Origin: Aquabacter sediminis
GTDB taxonomy: Bacteria; Pseudomonadota; Alphaproteobacteria; Rhizobiales; Xanthobacteraceae
Assembly (NCBI RefSeq): GCF_028863665.1
Contig: NZ_JARBFX010000004.1
Coordinates: forward strand, 62,001 to 126,000
Length of the DNA stretch: 64,000 nt
Direction: 5' to 3'
Positions 42,921 to 54,710 of the stretch are shown piece by piece. Each line of letters opens with the position of its first letter. The stretch's first letter is position 1. The notes under the pieces are model-generated. The model was not told where the DNA came from and ran no database searches. It saw only the letters and a list, made by a program, of their open reading frames with translations. Made by a program: the position numbers and the translations under genes.

Positions 42921-43269
42921 GGTCGTGACCTCCGCACCCGCCGCCTCCCCCACAGCCGCAGCCACCTTCCGGCTGGGGCTCGAGCGCCTTCGCATCCATG
43001 CGGAACGACCATTCCATCATGGTGCGCAGGCAGGTGGCGGCGGGGTCCTCCCCCCGCTCCAGGGCGGTCATGAGGGCGAGCCAGTCCTCGTCCGAGGCGC
43101 CGCTGCTGAAGCGGGCGCAGGCGGCCGAGGCATAGTCCGCCGCCCCCTCGCCGAACGGCTCCCCGGCCTGGCGGGCGCGCTCCGCGAGGGTGACATCGCC
43201 GAGGGCGAAGAGGGTCTCGCCGGCAAACCGTTCGTCCTCCAGTTGCTTGAGCAGGCTTCCGAGCAGCAC
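42907..43269 (-). CDS. Nar-operon protein with a Cys/Gly/His tail
   Basis: A 120-residue protein, helical over most of its length (SLLKQLEDERFAGETLFALGDVTLAERA, then DWLALMTALERGEDPAATCLRTMMEW), ending in [16 protein letters not shown]. The tail could bind metal. Similar small proteins occur beside narI-ppiC in other Proteobacteria; I do not know a characterised function. It may assist metal handling or assembly of the reductase. Confidence 0.72.
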   Translation of the reverse strand: MLLGSLLKQLEDERFAGETLFALGDVTLAERARQAGEPFGEGAADYASAACARFSSGASDEDWLALMTALERGEDPAATCLRTMMEWSFRMDAKALEPQPEGGCGCGGGGGCGGHDHGPG

Positions 43270-43278
43270 GGATACCTC

Positions 43279-44124
43279 CTATTGAACGAGGGGCGATACG
43301 GCCCCTTCCATCGCGATGCCCCGGATCTCGGCGCGTCCGACCAGCAGCGTCAGATATTGCCGCGTGGCGATGTGCCAGGCCGTCAGCTCCAGATGTCCCG
43401 CAATCACCGGTTCCGCCATTTCGAACGGGAGGTCACGCCCTTCCACCCGGTGGGCGAGGAACACCACATGGAAGCCGTAGCGTGTCTCCACTGGCTCGGG
43501 ATGCACCTTGCCGGGGACCATCCCTGCGAGGGCGGTCTCGAACTCGCTCACCGTCTGCCCGCGCCCGATCTGGCCGAGGCTTCCGCCCACCTCGCGGGAG
43601 GGGCACGCCGAGTGCGACCGAGCCATCTCCGCAAAGTCCGCCTGTCCGGACAGGAGGGCCGCGAGGATCGCCTGCGCCTTCGCGCGGGCTTCCATACGCC
43701 GCTCGCCGTCGTCCGGGCCGGCGGGGATGAGGATGTGAGCGACCTCGAACAGGTCGCCGGTGCGGAAGCTCCCCCGGTTGCGCTCGAAGTGGCGCCGGCA
43801 GGTCGCGGTGTCCGCCTTCGGCACGCGAACCTCTCGGGCAAGAAGGGCGCGGATGGTGGCCTCTTCGTCGGTCTCGCGCGCGCCGTCCGGATGGGTGGCG
43901 GGTTCCGCTGGGATGCCGATGCGGTCGGCCTCCGCCAGGAGCAGTTCGCGCACCACGAGGGCGCGCGCCGCCGCATGCCAGGCCTCCGCCGGAGTGCCGG
44001 CCTGGTGGTTCTGGATCTCCCGCGCGATTTCGGCGCGGGAGATGATGACGCCGTTCACGGAAACCTCGTCCGGCCGGGTGGCCCGGACGGGGCGAGAGGC
44101 GCGATGGCTGATGATTTCGGTCAT
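43279..44124 (-). CDS. Parvulin-type peptidyl-prolyl isomerase (PpiC/NifM-like)
   Basis: A 281-residue folding helper with a C-terminal parvulin domain (VAHILIPAGPD, FAEMARSHSACPSREVGGSLGQIGRGQTVSEFETAL, TRYGFHVVFL). The N-terminal helical domain resembles SurA/NifM chaperone parts; there is no signal peptide, so it should act in the cytoplasm, where NarGH is assembled. ATG 44124 has GGAG eight bases upstream and is preferred over the overlapping GTG at 44133. Confidence 0.9.
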   Translation of the reverse strand: MTEIISHRASRPVRATRPDEVSVNGVIISRAEIAREIQNHQAGTPAEAWHAAARALVVRELLLAEADRIGIPAEPATHPDGARETDEEATIRALLAREVRVPKADTATCRRHFERNRGSFRTGDLFEVAHILIPAGPDDGERRMEARAKAQAILAALLSGQADFAEMARSHSACPSREVGGSLGQIGRGQTVSEFETALAGMVPGKVHPEPVETRYGFHVVFLAHRVEGRDLPFEMAEPVIAGHLELTAWHIATRQYLTLLVGRAEIRGIAMEGAVSPLVQ

Positions 44125-44129
44125 GCCGC

Positions 44130-44903
44130 TCACTCCGCCGGGCTACGCGCCGGACGACCCGCGACGGGCCCCACGGCGGCGATCGGCATTGACGCTTCGG
44201 GACGGCGGCTATGCTGGGGCCGGCGGGTGCGCACCACTTGATAGCCGGTGCGGCCGAGATACCAGACCGGGGCGCTCCACACATGGACGAGCCGGGTGAA
44301 GGGGAAGACGAGGAAGATTGTCATGCCAAGGAGCAGGTGCGCCTTAAAGACGAGGCTCACGTCCGCGACATAGGCGGCCGCCGAGGGCTGGAGGGTGAGG
44401 ATGCCCTGCGCCCAGTTCATGAACTTCACCATCTCGTGGCCGTCCATGTGCTGGAGCGACACGAAAATGGTGGAGAGACCGAGCGTGAGCTGCACCCACA
44501 GGATGAGAAGGATCGCCGTATCGCCGAAGCTCGAATTGGCGCGGATGCGCGGATCGAAGAGGCGGCGGTGGGCCAGCAGCGAGATGCCGATGAAGCACAT
44601 CACGCCGGCGATGCCACCTGCCGTGATGGCGAGGCCCTGTTTGAACGAGTGCGAGATGCCGATGGCATCAAACACCCAGATCGGGGTCAAAAGACCACCG
44701 GCATGGCCGAGGAAGATGACCAGGATGCCCACATGGAACAGGTTCGAGCCCCACCGCAATTGACGCTTGCGCAGCAATTGGGATGAACCCGTCTTCCATG
44801 TGTATTGCTCCCGATCGAACCGCACGAGGCTACCGAGCAGGAAGACCGTGAGGCACAGATAGGGATACCAGCCGAAGAGCGCGGAATTGATGGCGTCAGA
44901 CAT
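44130..44903 (-). CDS. narI: NarI, nitrate reductase gamma subunit (cytochrome b)
   Basis: NarI anchors NarGH and passes electrons from quinol through two b hemes. This 257-residue protein has five hydrophobic segments with the heme-ligand histidines in FHVGILVIFLGHAGG and in HLLLGMTIFLVFPFTRLVH. The C-terminal extension after residue 225 is basic and proline-rich. It lies between narJ and ppiC. Confidence 0.95.
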   Translation of the reverse strand: MSDAINSALFGWYPYLCLTVFLLGSLVRFDREQYTWKTGSSQLLRKRQLRWGSNLFHVGILVIFLGHAGGLLTPIWVFDAIGISHSFKQGLAITAGGIAGVMCFIGISLLAHRRLFDPRIRANSSFGDTAILLILWVQLTLGLSTIFVSLQHMDGHEMVKFMNWAQGILTLQPSAAAYVADVSLVFKAHLLLGMTIFLVFPFTRLVHVWSAPVWYLGRTGYQVVRTRRPQHSRRPEASMPIAAVGPVAGRPARSPAE

Positions 44904-44915
44904 GTCCTGCCTCCT

Positions 44916-45617
44916 TCAGGCGGCGGAATGGCGCGCGTCGCGTTGCGCGGCGCGCAATTGGGTGCGGAAGCGGTCCACGGAGCAGCCGCCCATGGCGTCG
45001 CCGGGGCCGAACGTGACGGCGGTCTCTTCCCATTCCTTGTCGAGGGCAGCGAGTTCGTCCTCCGGCGAGGGCTTGGGTTCACTCGGCGCCTCCGCCAGCT
45101 CCGCGCTGCCGGCAAGGCTGCGCAGCGCGCCGAAAACCGCCGCATAGGGAGAGGTGCGGGATATCAACCGCTCTTCGAGGCCGGCCAGGATATGGTCCAC
45201 GTCGGCCAACAGGTCCTGCGCCTCCTCACGCGGCCGGGTGGCGGCATATTCGAGGAACAGCGGCAGGAAATCCGGCAACTCGTTGGTCGCGATGAGCAAC
45301 CCGCCGGTTTCGTAAAGCGCGGCCAGATCGACCATGGCTTGCCCCCGGTCGCGGCTTTCCCCATGCACGTGTTCAAACAGGTGCAAGGAGAGGCGACGGG
45401 TGCGGTCGAACAGGCTCACATAGGTCTCTTCAAGTTCGTAGAGATCCTCCTGCGCGAGATTGCGCAGGAGCGGGGCCAGGGCGTCGAACGCGGCCGGCGA
45501 AACCCGGCCTTCCTCGGCCAGGGCAGAGGCCAAAGCGGGGACGGCAGCGGTGAGCGCCGCGTCGGGATAGGTGAGAAGCGCGGAGAGCGCGCGCAGCGTG
45601 ATGTCGGTGCCGGTCAT
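44916..45617 (-). CDS. narJ: NarJ, nitrate reductase assembly chaperone
   Basis: NarJ is the private chaperone that keeps NarG ready for cofactor insertion and membrane targeting. The 233-residue helical protein has the family hallmark ETYVSLFDRTRRLSLHLFEHVHGESRDRGQAMVDL (given here by its key words YVSLFD, LHLFEH and GESRDRG). It is five bases from narH on the same strand. Confidence 0.94.
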   Translation of the reverse strand: MTGTDITLRALSALLTYPDAALTAAVPALASALAEEGRVSPAAFDALAPLLRNLAQEDLYELEETYVSLFDRTRRLSLHLFEHVHGESRDRGQAMVDLAALYETGGLLIATNELPDFLPLFLEYAATRPREEAQDLLADVDHILAGLEERLISRTSPYAAVFGALRSLAGSAELAEAPSEPKPSPEDELAALDKEWEETAVTFGPGDAMGGCSVDRFRTQLRAAQRDARHSAA

Positions 45618-45622
45618 GCGCC

Positions 45623-47142
<1,520 letters not shown>

Positions 47143-47146
<4 letters not shown>

Positions 47147-50100
47147 TGGGCCATCTCCTTGGCCGGAGTGTTGGAGGCGGAGGGCTGAAGCTCCTCTTCA
47201 AGCCAGTCCACCTTGCTCATCTTGCGGATGACGACGAATTCGTCGCGATTGGCGCCCACGGTGCCGTAATAGTTGAAGCCGTAGGATTGCTGCGCGTAGC
47301 CGCCGATCATATGGGTCGGCTTCAGCACCGTGCGGGTCACGGAATTATGGATGCCGCCGCGCTTGCCGGTCTGTTCCGAGCCGGGCGTGTTAATGATCTT
47401 CTCCTGCGCGTGGTACATCATCATCATGCCCGGCATGACGCGCTGGGAGACGACGGCCCGCGCCGTGAGCGCGCCGTTGGCGTTGAAGACCTCGACCCAG
47501 TCGTTATCGACGATGCCGGCGGCCTTCGCGTCGTCCTCCGAGATCCACACCACCGGCCCACCCCGGTTCAGGGTGAGCATCAGCAGATTGTCCGTATAGG
47601 TGGAGTGGATGCCCCACTTCTGGTGCGGGGTGATGAAGTTGAGGACGATCTCCGTGTGCCCGTTGGGACGCGCGTCCTTGTGGCCGGGGATGGTCTTCAG
47701 GTCCACCGGCGGCTTCCAGGTGACGAGCTCCTCGCCGAACGCCCGCATCCACAGGTGATCCTGGTAGAGCTGCTGGCGCCCGGTGATGGTGCGCCAGGGG
47801 ATCAGTTCGTGGACGTTGGTGTATCCGGCATTGTAGCAGACCGTCTCGCTCTCGATGCCCGACCAGGTGGGCGATGAGATGATCTTGCGCGGCTGGGCCT
47901 GCACGTCGCGATAGCGGATCTTCTCGTCTTCCTTGGGAAGGGCGAGATGGGCGTGCTCGCGGCCGGTATTGCGGGAAAGCGCCTCCCACGCCTTCACCGC
48001 CACCTCGCCATTGGTCTCCGGCGCGAGCATGAGGATGACCTCGGCCGCGTCGATGTCCGTGTCGATCTTCGCCAACCCCTTGGCCGGGCCGTCGCGGTGC
48101 ACGCCATTGAGCGCGCGCAGCGCGTCCACTTCGTGCCCGGTCTTCCACGAAATGCCCTTGCCGCCGTTGCCGATGCTCTCCATCAGCGGGCCGAGGGAGG
48201 TGAAGCGGGCATAGGTCGCCGGATAATCCCGCGTGACCACCGTGACGCTCGGCATGGTCTTGCCGGGGATCGGCTCCACCTCGCCGCGCTTCCAGTCCTT
48301 CACGTCCATGGCCTGGGCGATCTCGGCCGGGGTGTCGTGCAGGATCGGGGTGAGGACGGTGTCCTCCTCCACCCCCAGCACCTCAGGCGCGACCTCCGAG
48401 AAGGCGCGGGCGATGCCCTTGTAGATCTCCCAGTCGGACCGCGCCTCCCAGGCCGGGTCCACCGCCGCGGACAGCGGATGGATGAAGGGATGCATGTCCG
48501 AGGTGTTGAGGTCGTTCTTCTCGTACCAGGTGGCGGTGGGCAGCACGATGTCCGAGTAGACGCAGGTGGTGGACATGCGGAAGTCCAGCGTCACCAGGAG
48601 GTCGAGCTTGCCCTCGGGCGCCTCGTCCCGCCACGCCACCTCCTTGTTGCGCACGGCGCCCTCGGCGCCGAGATCCTTGCCCATGACGCCGTGCTGGGTG
48701 CCGAGCAGGTGCTTCAGGAAATATTCATGCCCCTTGCCGGACGAGCCCAGCAGGTTGGAGCGCCAGACGAAGAGGTTGCGGGGCCAGTTGTCCGGGTGGT
48801 CCGGATCGTGGCAGGACAGTTCGAGCTCGCCGCTCTTCAGGGCGGCGGCGACATAGTCCTTCGGCTCCTGGCCGGCGGCCTTGGCGCGACCTGCTATCTC
48901 CAGCGGATTCTGCCGGAGCTGCGGGGCGGAGGGCAGCCAGCCCATGCGCTCGGCGCGCACGTTGTAGTCGATGAAGCTCTGGTCCCAGTCACCCTTGGGC
49001 GCGGTGGGCGAGAGGATCTCGGACGCGGTCAGCGTCTCGTAGCGCCACTGGTCCGAGTGGGCATACCAGAACGAGGTCGCGTTCTGGTGCCGCGGCGGGC
49101 GCCCCCAGTCGAGGCCGAAGGCGAGCGGCTGCCAGCCGGTCTGCGGGCGCAGCTTCTCCTGCCCCACATAATGGGACCAGCCGCCGCCGGACTGGCCGAC
49201 GCAACCGCAGAACACCAGGAGATTGATCACCCCCCGGTAGTTCATGTCCATGTGGTACCAGTGGTTCATGGCCGCGCCGATGATGATCATGGACCGGCCA
49301 TTGGTCTTCTCGGCATTGGTCGCGAATTCGCGCGCCACCGTAATGATGGCGTCCCGCTTGACGCCGGTGATGCGCTCCGCCCATGCCGGTGTGAAGGGCA
49401 CGTCCGCATCGTAGGACGTGGCGACGTTCCCGCCACCGAAGCCGCGGTCAAGGCCGTAATTGGCCATCATCAAGTCGTAGACGGTGGCGACCTTCATCAC
49501 GGCGCCGTCCGCGCCCTGGATGAGCCGGACCGGCAGGTTTCGGGTGAGGACCTCGCCATGGTCCGTGGCGACGAAATGTTCGGTGGCCCGTCCCCCGAAA
49601 TAGGGAAAGTCCACGGGCACCATCTCGTCCTCGCCTCCCGCCAGCGACAGCTTCAGGCGGATGGCGCGGCCGGCCCCGTCCTTCTCCTCCAGGTTCCACT
49701 GGGCGCTCTCGCCCCAGCGATGGCCGACTGAACCGACGGGAGCCACAAGGTCTCCCGTCGGTTCGTCGAAGGCGACCGTCTTCCATTCCGGATTGTTGGT
49801 CTCTCCCAGAGCGCCGGGCAGATCGGCCGCGCGCAGCAGTCGCTCGGGCACGAGGCGCCCGTCCCGCTCTTCCAACCGCACCAGGAAAGGCATGTCCGAA
49901 TAGCGACGCAGATAATCGTCGAAATACGGCACCTGCCGGTCGAGATGGTACTCGCGCAGGATGACGTGGCCCATGGCCAACGCGAGGGCGGCATCAGTGC
50001 CCTGCTTGGGGTTCAGCCAGATGTCGGCGAACTTGGTGGCCTCGGCGTAGTCCGGCGTGACAACCGCGCTCTTGGTGCCCTTGTAGCGGACCTCGGTGTA

Positions 50101-50898
50101 GAAATGGGCGTCGGGCGTGCGGGTCTGGGGCACGTTGGAGCCCCACACGATAATGAAGCCGGCATTGTACCAGTCGGCGCTCTCCGGCACGTCCGTCTGC
50201 TCGCCCCAGGTCTGCGGTGAGGCGGGCGGCAGGTCGCAATACCAGTCGTAGAAGGACAGGCACACACCGCCGAGCAGCGAGAGATAGCGCGCGCCCGCCG
50301 CGTAGGAGACCATGGACATGGCCGGGATCGGCGAGAAGCCCGCCACGCGGTCCGGGCCATGCTTGCGGATGGTGTGGGCATTGGCGGCAGCGACGAGTTC
50401 GTTCACCTCGTCCCAAGAGGCGCGCACCAGCCCGCCATGGCCCCGGATGGAGGTGTAGGAGGCGCGCTTTTCCGCGTTCTCGACGATGGAGGCCCAGGCG
50501 GCCACCGGCGGCAACTTGGACCGCGCCTCGCGCCAGAGCTTGAGCAGGCGCCCGCGCACCATAGGGTGCTTCACCCGGGCGCCGGAATAGAGATACCAGC
50601 TATAGGATGCACCACGGGCGCAGCCGCGCGGCTCATGGTTGGGCAGATCCGGCCGGGTGCGGGGATAGTCGGTCTGCTGGGTCTCCCAGGTGACGATCCC
50701 GCCCTTGACGTAGATCTTCCACGAGCACGATCCGGTGCAGTTCACGCCATGGGTCGAGCGCACGATCTTGTCGTGCTGCCAGCGCTTCCGGTAGGCGTCC
50801 TCCCAAGAGCGATCCTCATGGGTGACGATGCCGTGTCCGTTCGAGAACGGCTCGGTCTGCCTGCGGAAGAAGGTGAGACGATCGAGAAAATGGGACAT
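47143..50898 (-). CDS. narG: NarG, respiratory nitrate reductase alpha subunit
   Basis: NarG reduces nitrate to nitrite at a bis-MGD molybdenum centre facing the cytoplasm. The 1251-residue product has the N-terminal FS0 cluster ligands His50, Cys54, Cys58 (THGVNCTGSC) and Cys93, and the YCDLPPASPQTWGEQ region that carries the molybdenum-ligating aspartate in this family. Length and motifs are those of membrane-bound Nar rather than periplasmic Nap. It is directly downstream of narK. Confidence 0.97.
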
Positions 50899-50912
50899 GG
50901 GGATGCCTTCCG

Positions 50913-53681
50913 TTACTCGGCAGCAGCCGGACGGTTGATGGCGCGCGGGGCGATTCCGCGCTCGAGGTCATGGAGAAGGCCGCCCTTTCGGGTGTAGACA
51001 GCCCAGGTGAGCAGGAGGCAGCTCACATAGAAGATGAGGAAGGCCCACAAAGCCGCCTCCGGCGAGCCGGTGAGCGCAATGGAGGAGCCGTAGCCCTTCG
51101 GGATGAAGAACGCCCCGAAGGCTGCAATGGCGGAGGTGAAGCCGGTGATGGCGGCCGCCTCCTTCTCCGCCTGCCGGCGCCGCGTCTCCGCATCCGCTCC
51201 GGGCAGCAGGCGCTCCATTTCCTTCGCCATGATCGCCGGGATCATCTGGAAGGTGGAGGCGTTGCCGACGCCGGTGGCGAAGAACAGCACCAGGAAGGAG
51301 GCGAAGAAGGCCGAGAATGCCCAGGGCTCCGCCCGCATGCCGATGGACCACAGCACGCCGCTGACCCCGGCCATGGAGAGCAGGAAGACGTAGATGGTCA
51401 CCCGTCCCCCGCCAAAGCGGTCAGCGAGCCACCCCGTGCCGGAGCGGGCAAGTGCGCCGACCAGCGGGCCGAGAAAGGCGTATTGGAGCGCGTTCACCTC
51501 CGGAAAGAGGATGTTGGTGAGCAGCGGGAAGCCCGCCGAATAGCCGATGAATGAGCCGAACGTGCCCGTATAGAGCCAGCACATGATCCAGTTGTGCTTG
51601 CGCTGGAAGATCACCGACTGCTCACGGAACGACGCCTTGGCGGAGGCGATGTCGTTCATGCCGAACCAGGCCGCGAAGGCGGACAGGACGATGAAGGGCA
51701 CAAAGAAGAAGCCGGCATTTTGCAGCCATACCGGGACGGGGCCGGCCGGTGTCTTCACCATGGCCGGGTCGCCGCCCAGGGCGCCGAACAGGCCCGCCGT
51801 GATGACGAGCGGCACCACGAACTGCACCACGCTGACGCCGAGATTGCCGAGTCCCGCATTGAGCGCGAGGGCGTTCCCCTTCTCCTTCTTGGGAAAGAAG
51901 AAGGAGATGTTGGCCATGGAGGAGGCGAAGTTACCGCCGCCGAAGCCGCACAGCAGAGCCAGGATCAGCAGCACCACATAGGGCGTGTCAGGATTCTGAA
52001 CCGCATAGCCGATGCCCAGCGCCGGGATGATGAGCGACCAGGTGGTCAAAGTGGTCCAGAGCCGCCCGCCAAAAATGGGCACCATGAAGGAATAGAAGAT
52101 GCGCAGCGTTGCGCCGGTCAGGCCCGGCAAGGCGGCGAGCCAGAACAATTCCTCCGTGGTGAAGCGGAAGCCAGCCAATGGGAGCTTCGCCACCACCACC
52201 GACCACACCTGCCAGATCGCGAAGGAGAGCAGCAGGGCCGGAATGGAGAGCCAGAGGTTGCGCCGCGCGATGGCGCGCCCGGTCTTCTGCCAGAAATCCG
52301 GATCCTCCGGCCGCCAGTCGGTCAGGACAGCGCCGCGCACCTTTGCCGGAGTGGGAACAGGGGTGGCCACCGCCGGGGCGAGGCCTTGCATTTCCGGCAG
52401 CTCCGGCAACGTCTTCAGCGCATCGCCCGTGGCTTCCTTCTCCATCTGCCGGATGGCGAGGTGCATCCAGGTCAGGGAGATGGCGGCGATAACGAACAGC
52501 AGCATGAAGCAGCTGGTCCACAAGCCGGTCAGGTCGTTGAGCACGCCGAACAGCAGCGGAAGGACGAAGCCGCCGAGGCCGCCGATCATGCCGACGAGGC
52601 CGCCGACAGCGCCCACGTTCTGCGGATAATAGACGGGGATGTGCTTGTAGACCGCGGCCTTGCCGAGGGCCATGAAGAATCCGAGGATAAAGACCGCGAC
52701 GGTGAAGCCGACGACCCCCATTTCCATGTGGAATTCGATCGGGCCGTTGATGCCGCGTACGATGTAGTCCGTTGGGGGATAGGACAGGACGAATGTGGCG
52801 ACGACCGACACGAGGAACGTCCAGTACATGACCCGCCGCGCGCCATACACGTCCGAGAGATGCCCGCCATAGGCGCGGAAGATGCTCGCGGGGACGGAAA
52901 AGAAGGCGGCGATCATGCCCGCGGACTTGATGTCCAGCCCGTAGACCTTCACCAGATATTGCGGCAGCCAGAGCGCGAGCGCCACGAAGGCGCCGAAGAC
53001 GAAGAAATAATAGAGCGAGAAGCGCCAGACCTGGATGTTCTTCAGCGGCTCCAGTTCGAGCCAAGCGCTCTTCGGCTTGATACCGAGCCGGCGGCGCTCC
53101 ACGAGCACCGGATCATCCTTGGTGGAAACGAAGAAGACGACCGCCATCACCACGAGGGCGGCGGCCCAGACCTGGGCCACCATCTGCCATCCATAGGCGA
53201 CGAGGATGAAAGGGGCGAGGAACTTGGTGACCGCCGCGCCCACATTGCCCGCGCCGAAGATGCCGAGCGCGGTCCCCTGCTTGCCCGCCGGATACCAGCG
53301 CGAGACATAAGCAACACCCACCGCGAACGATCCGCCCGCGATGCCGACGCCGAGGGCTGCGAGCAAGAATTGGGGATAGGTGGTGGCGAAAGTCAGAAGG
53401 AAGGTCGCGACCGCCGCCGCCAGCATGGTCAGCGTGAAGACGACACGACCACCATAAAGGTCGGTCCAAATCCCCAGCGCCACGCGGATAAGTGAGCCCG
53501 TGAGGATGGGGGTGCCCACCAAGAGGCCGAACTGCGTGTCGGTAAGCCCCAGATCCTGACGGATGCGGATGCCGATGATGGAGAAGATCGTCCACACCGC
53601 GAAGCATACGGTGAAGGCGACAGTGCTTAAGGTGAGCGAGGTCCGCTGGTCTGCGACGCTCACGTCTTGAGTTGTTTGCAT
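50913..53681 (-). CDS. narK: NarK1-NarK2 fusion, nitrate/nitrite transporter
   Basis: A 922-residue protein made of two complete 12-helix MFS domains: residues about 1-420 (NarK1 type, presumed nitrate uptake) and about 465-900 (NarK2 type, presumed nitrate/nitrite exchange). They are joined by a soluble linker near 420-460. Both halves contain the glycine-rich nitrate signature (for example GLVGMIGGLGGFVLPLLFG in the first and GFGGGNFASSMANISFFFPKKEKG in the second). Such fusions are known in Paracoccus and relatives. It is the first gene of the nar operon, with a perfect FNR-type box upstream. Confidence 0.95.
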   Translation of the reverse strand: MQTTQDVSVADQRTSLTLSTVAFTVCFAVWTIFSIIGIRIRQDLGLTDTQFGLLVGTPILTGSLIRVALGIWTDLYGGRVVFTLTMLAAAVATFLLTFATTYPQFLLAALGVGIAGGSFAVGVAYVSRWYPAGKQGTALGIFGAGNVGAAVTKFLAPFILVAYGWQMVAQVWAAALVVMAVVFFVSTKDDPVLVERRRLGIKPKSAWLELEPLKNIQVWRFSLYYFFVFGAFVALALWLPQYLVKVYGLDIKSAGMIAAFFSVPASIFRAYGGHLSDVYGARRVMYWTFLVSVVATFVLSYPPTDYIVRGINGPIEFHMEMGVVGFTVAVFILGFFMALGKAAVYKHIPVYYPQNVGAVGGLVGMIGGLGGFVLPLLFGVLNDLTGLWTSCFMLLFVIAAISLTWMHLAIRQMEKEATGDALKTLPELPEMQGLAPAVATPVPTPAKVRGAVLTDWRPEDPDFWQKTGRAIARRNLWLSIPALLLSFAIWQVWSVVVAKLPLAGFRFTTEELFWLAALPGLTGATLRIFYSFMVPIFGGRLWTTLTTWSLIIPALGIGYAVQNPDTPYVVLLILALLCGFGGGNFASSMANISFFFPKKEKGNALALNAGLGNLGVSVVQFVVPLVITAGLFGALGGDPAMVKTPAGPVPVWLQNAGFFFVPFIVLSAFAAWFGMNDIASAKASFREQSVIFQRKHNWIMCWLYTGTFGSFIGYSAGFPLLTNILFPEVNALQYAFLGPLVGALARSGTGWLADRFGGGRVTIYVFLLSMAGVSGVLWSIGMRAEPWAFSAFFASFLVLFFATGVGNASTFQMIPAIMAKEMERLLPGADAETRRRQAEKEAAAITGFTSAIAAFGAFFIPKGYGSSIALTGSPEAALWAFLIFYVSCLLLTWAVYTRKGGLLHDLERGIAPRAINRPAAAE

Positions 53682-54014
53682 GGCTCAATCTCGCCCGTTG
53701 CAAGTGCACGGCTACGTCGTGCGTCAGCAAAATGGCCGATCTCGCCTCATCCTTCTTTGATTTGTATCAGCTTTAATGAAACGCACTGGAGATATTATTG
53801 TATTTGAATTTATATGTTACTTAATTATATTATGTAATCCGCTGAATTGAATATTTCAGTTTTATCTCTTGATATTTATCAATTCGAATGCTGTCCGCGG
53901 CCTGTTTAATGGATGCGGGACAGGAGGATCGCGTCGGGCGGGCCAGCGGATCTCCGGTTGAGCCTCAGCCGCCCGACGGAGCTTTCATGCGATAATAGGG
54001 GCGATGGTGCTGGA
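53682..54014. other. AT-rich divergent promoter region of narK and the Crp/Fnr gene
   Basis: About 330 bases with markedly lower GC than the flanking genes, lying between divergent genes. Apart from the FNR-type box listed separately I see no gene. Its AT-rich character suits a region opened by two outward promoters. Confidence 0.7.
53869..53882. promoter_or_regulatory. Perfect FNR/NarR-type box
   Basis: TTGATATTTATCAA matches TTGAT-N4-ATCAA exactly. It lies 188 bases before narK and 133 bases before the divergent regulator gene, so it could serve either promoter. Expected users are FNR and the neighbouring cysteine-free regulator, whose recognition helix contains E-N-L-S-R like FNR. Confidence 0.85.
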
Positions 54015-54710
54015 ATGAGACCCGAAGACACCGACGCCGTCAGGCAGCTTCCGTTGTTCCGGGACGCGCGCAAGGAGACGTTCGCAAAGATGATGCGCGC
54101 GGGCCTCCTCCAGCGCTTCCCGCCCGGCGTCACCATCATCCACGAAAGCGACCATGCCGACTTCCTCCACGTGGTGGTCGACGGTTTGGTGGAAATGTTC
54201 GCCATCGATGGGGATCGCGAGACCTCGATCAGCTTGGTTCGTCCCGTGGGCACATTCATTCTCGCCGCCGTGCTCACCGGTCAGGTCTATCTCCAGTCGG
54301 CCCGGACGCTGCACAAATCCCAGTTGCTCATGATTCCGGCAGAACATGTCCGGTCCGCTGTTGGGACGGATGAGGGCTTCACCCGCGCAGTGGTCCCTGA
54401 ACTCGCACGCGGATATCGGGGTGCCGTAAAGGAGCTGAAGAACCAGAAGCTGCGGACTGGCGCGGAGCGGCTGGCCAATTGGCTGCTGCAAAGCGCGCAT
54501 TTTCATGAAGGCGAGAGCGTTGTCACGCTCGATTTCGAGAAAAAAAAGCTCTCGTCCTTGCTCGGAATGACGCCTGAAAACCTGTCTCGCGCCTTTTCTG
54601 CTATTAAATCCGTGGGCGTCTCCACAGCGGGATCTGCGATCAGGATCGAGGATGTCGCAGAGTTGCGTCGTTTTGCACGGCCCAATCCATTGATCGACGG
54701 ACTGGAGTGA
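54015..54710 (+). CDS. narR: Cysteine-free Crp/Fnr regulator, NarR-like
   Basis: A 231-residue Crp/Fnr-family regulator with a cyclic-nucleotide-type beta-barrel (residues about 15-125), a long dimer helix and a C-terminal HTH (KKKLSSLLGMTPENLSRAFSAIK). The recognition helix E-N-L-S-R has the FNR-type E..SR contacts, so an FNR-like box is the expected target. The whole protein lacks cysteine, so it cannot hold the FNR iron-sulfur cluster. NarR of Paracoccus, a nitrate/nitrite-responsive regulator, has the same trait and sits divergent from narKGHJI in the same way. The name is given by this analogy. Confidence 0.78.
   Translation: MRPEDTDAVRQLPLFRDARKETFAKMMRAGLLQRFPPGVTIIHESDHADFLHVVVDGLVEMFAIDGDRETSISLVRPVGTFILAAVLTGQVYLQSARTLHKSQLLMIPAEHVRSAVGTDEGFTRAVVPELARGYRGAVKELKNQKLRTGAERLANWLLQSAHFHEGESVVTLDFEKKKLSSLLGMTPENLSRAFSAIKSVGVSTAGSAIRIEDVAELRRFARPNPLIDGLE

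Noticed and set aside
47947-49731. 594-codon plus-strand frame opposite narG
   Set aside because: It is antisense to a strongly conserved reductase subunit and has no motifs of its own.
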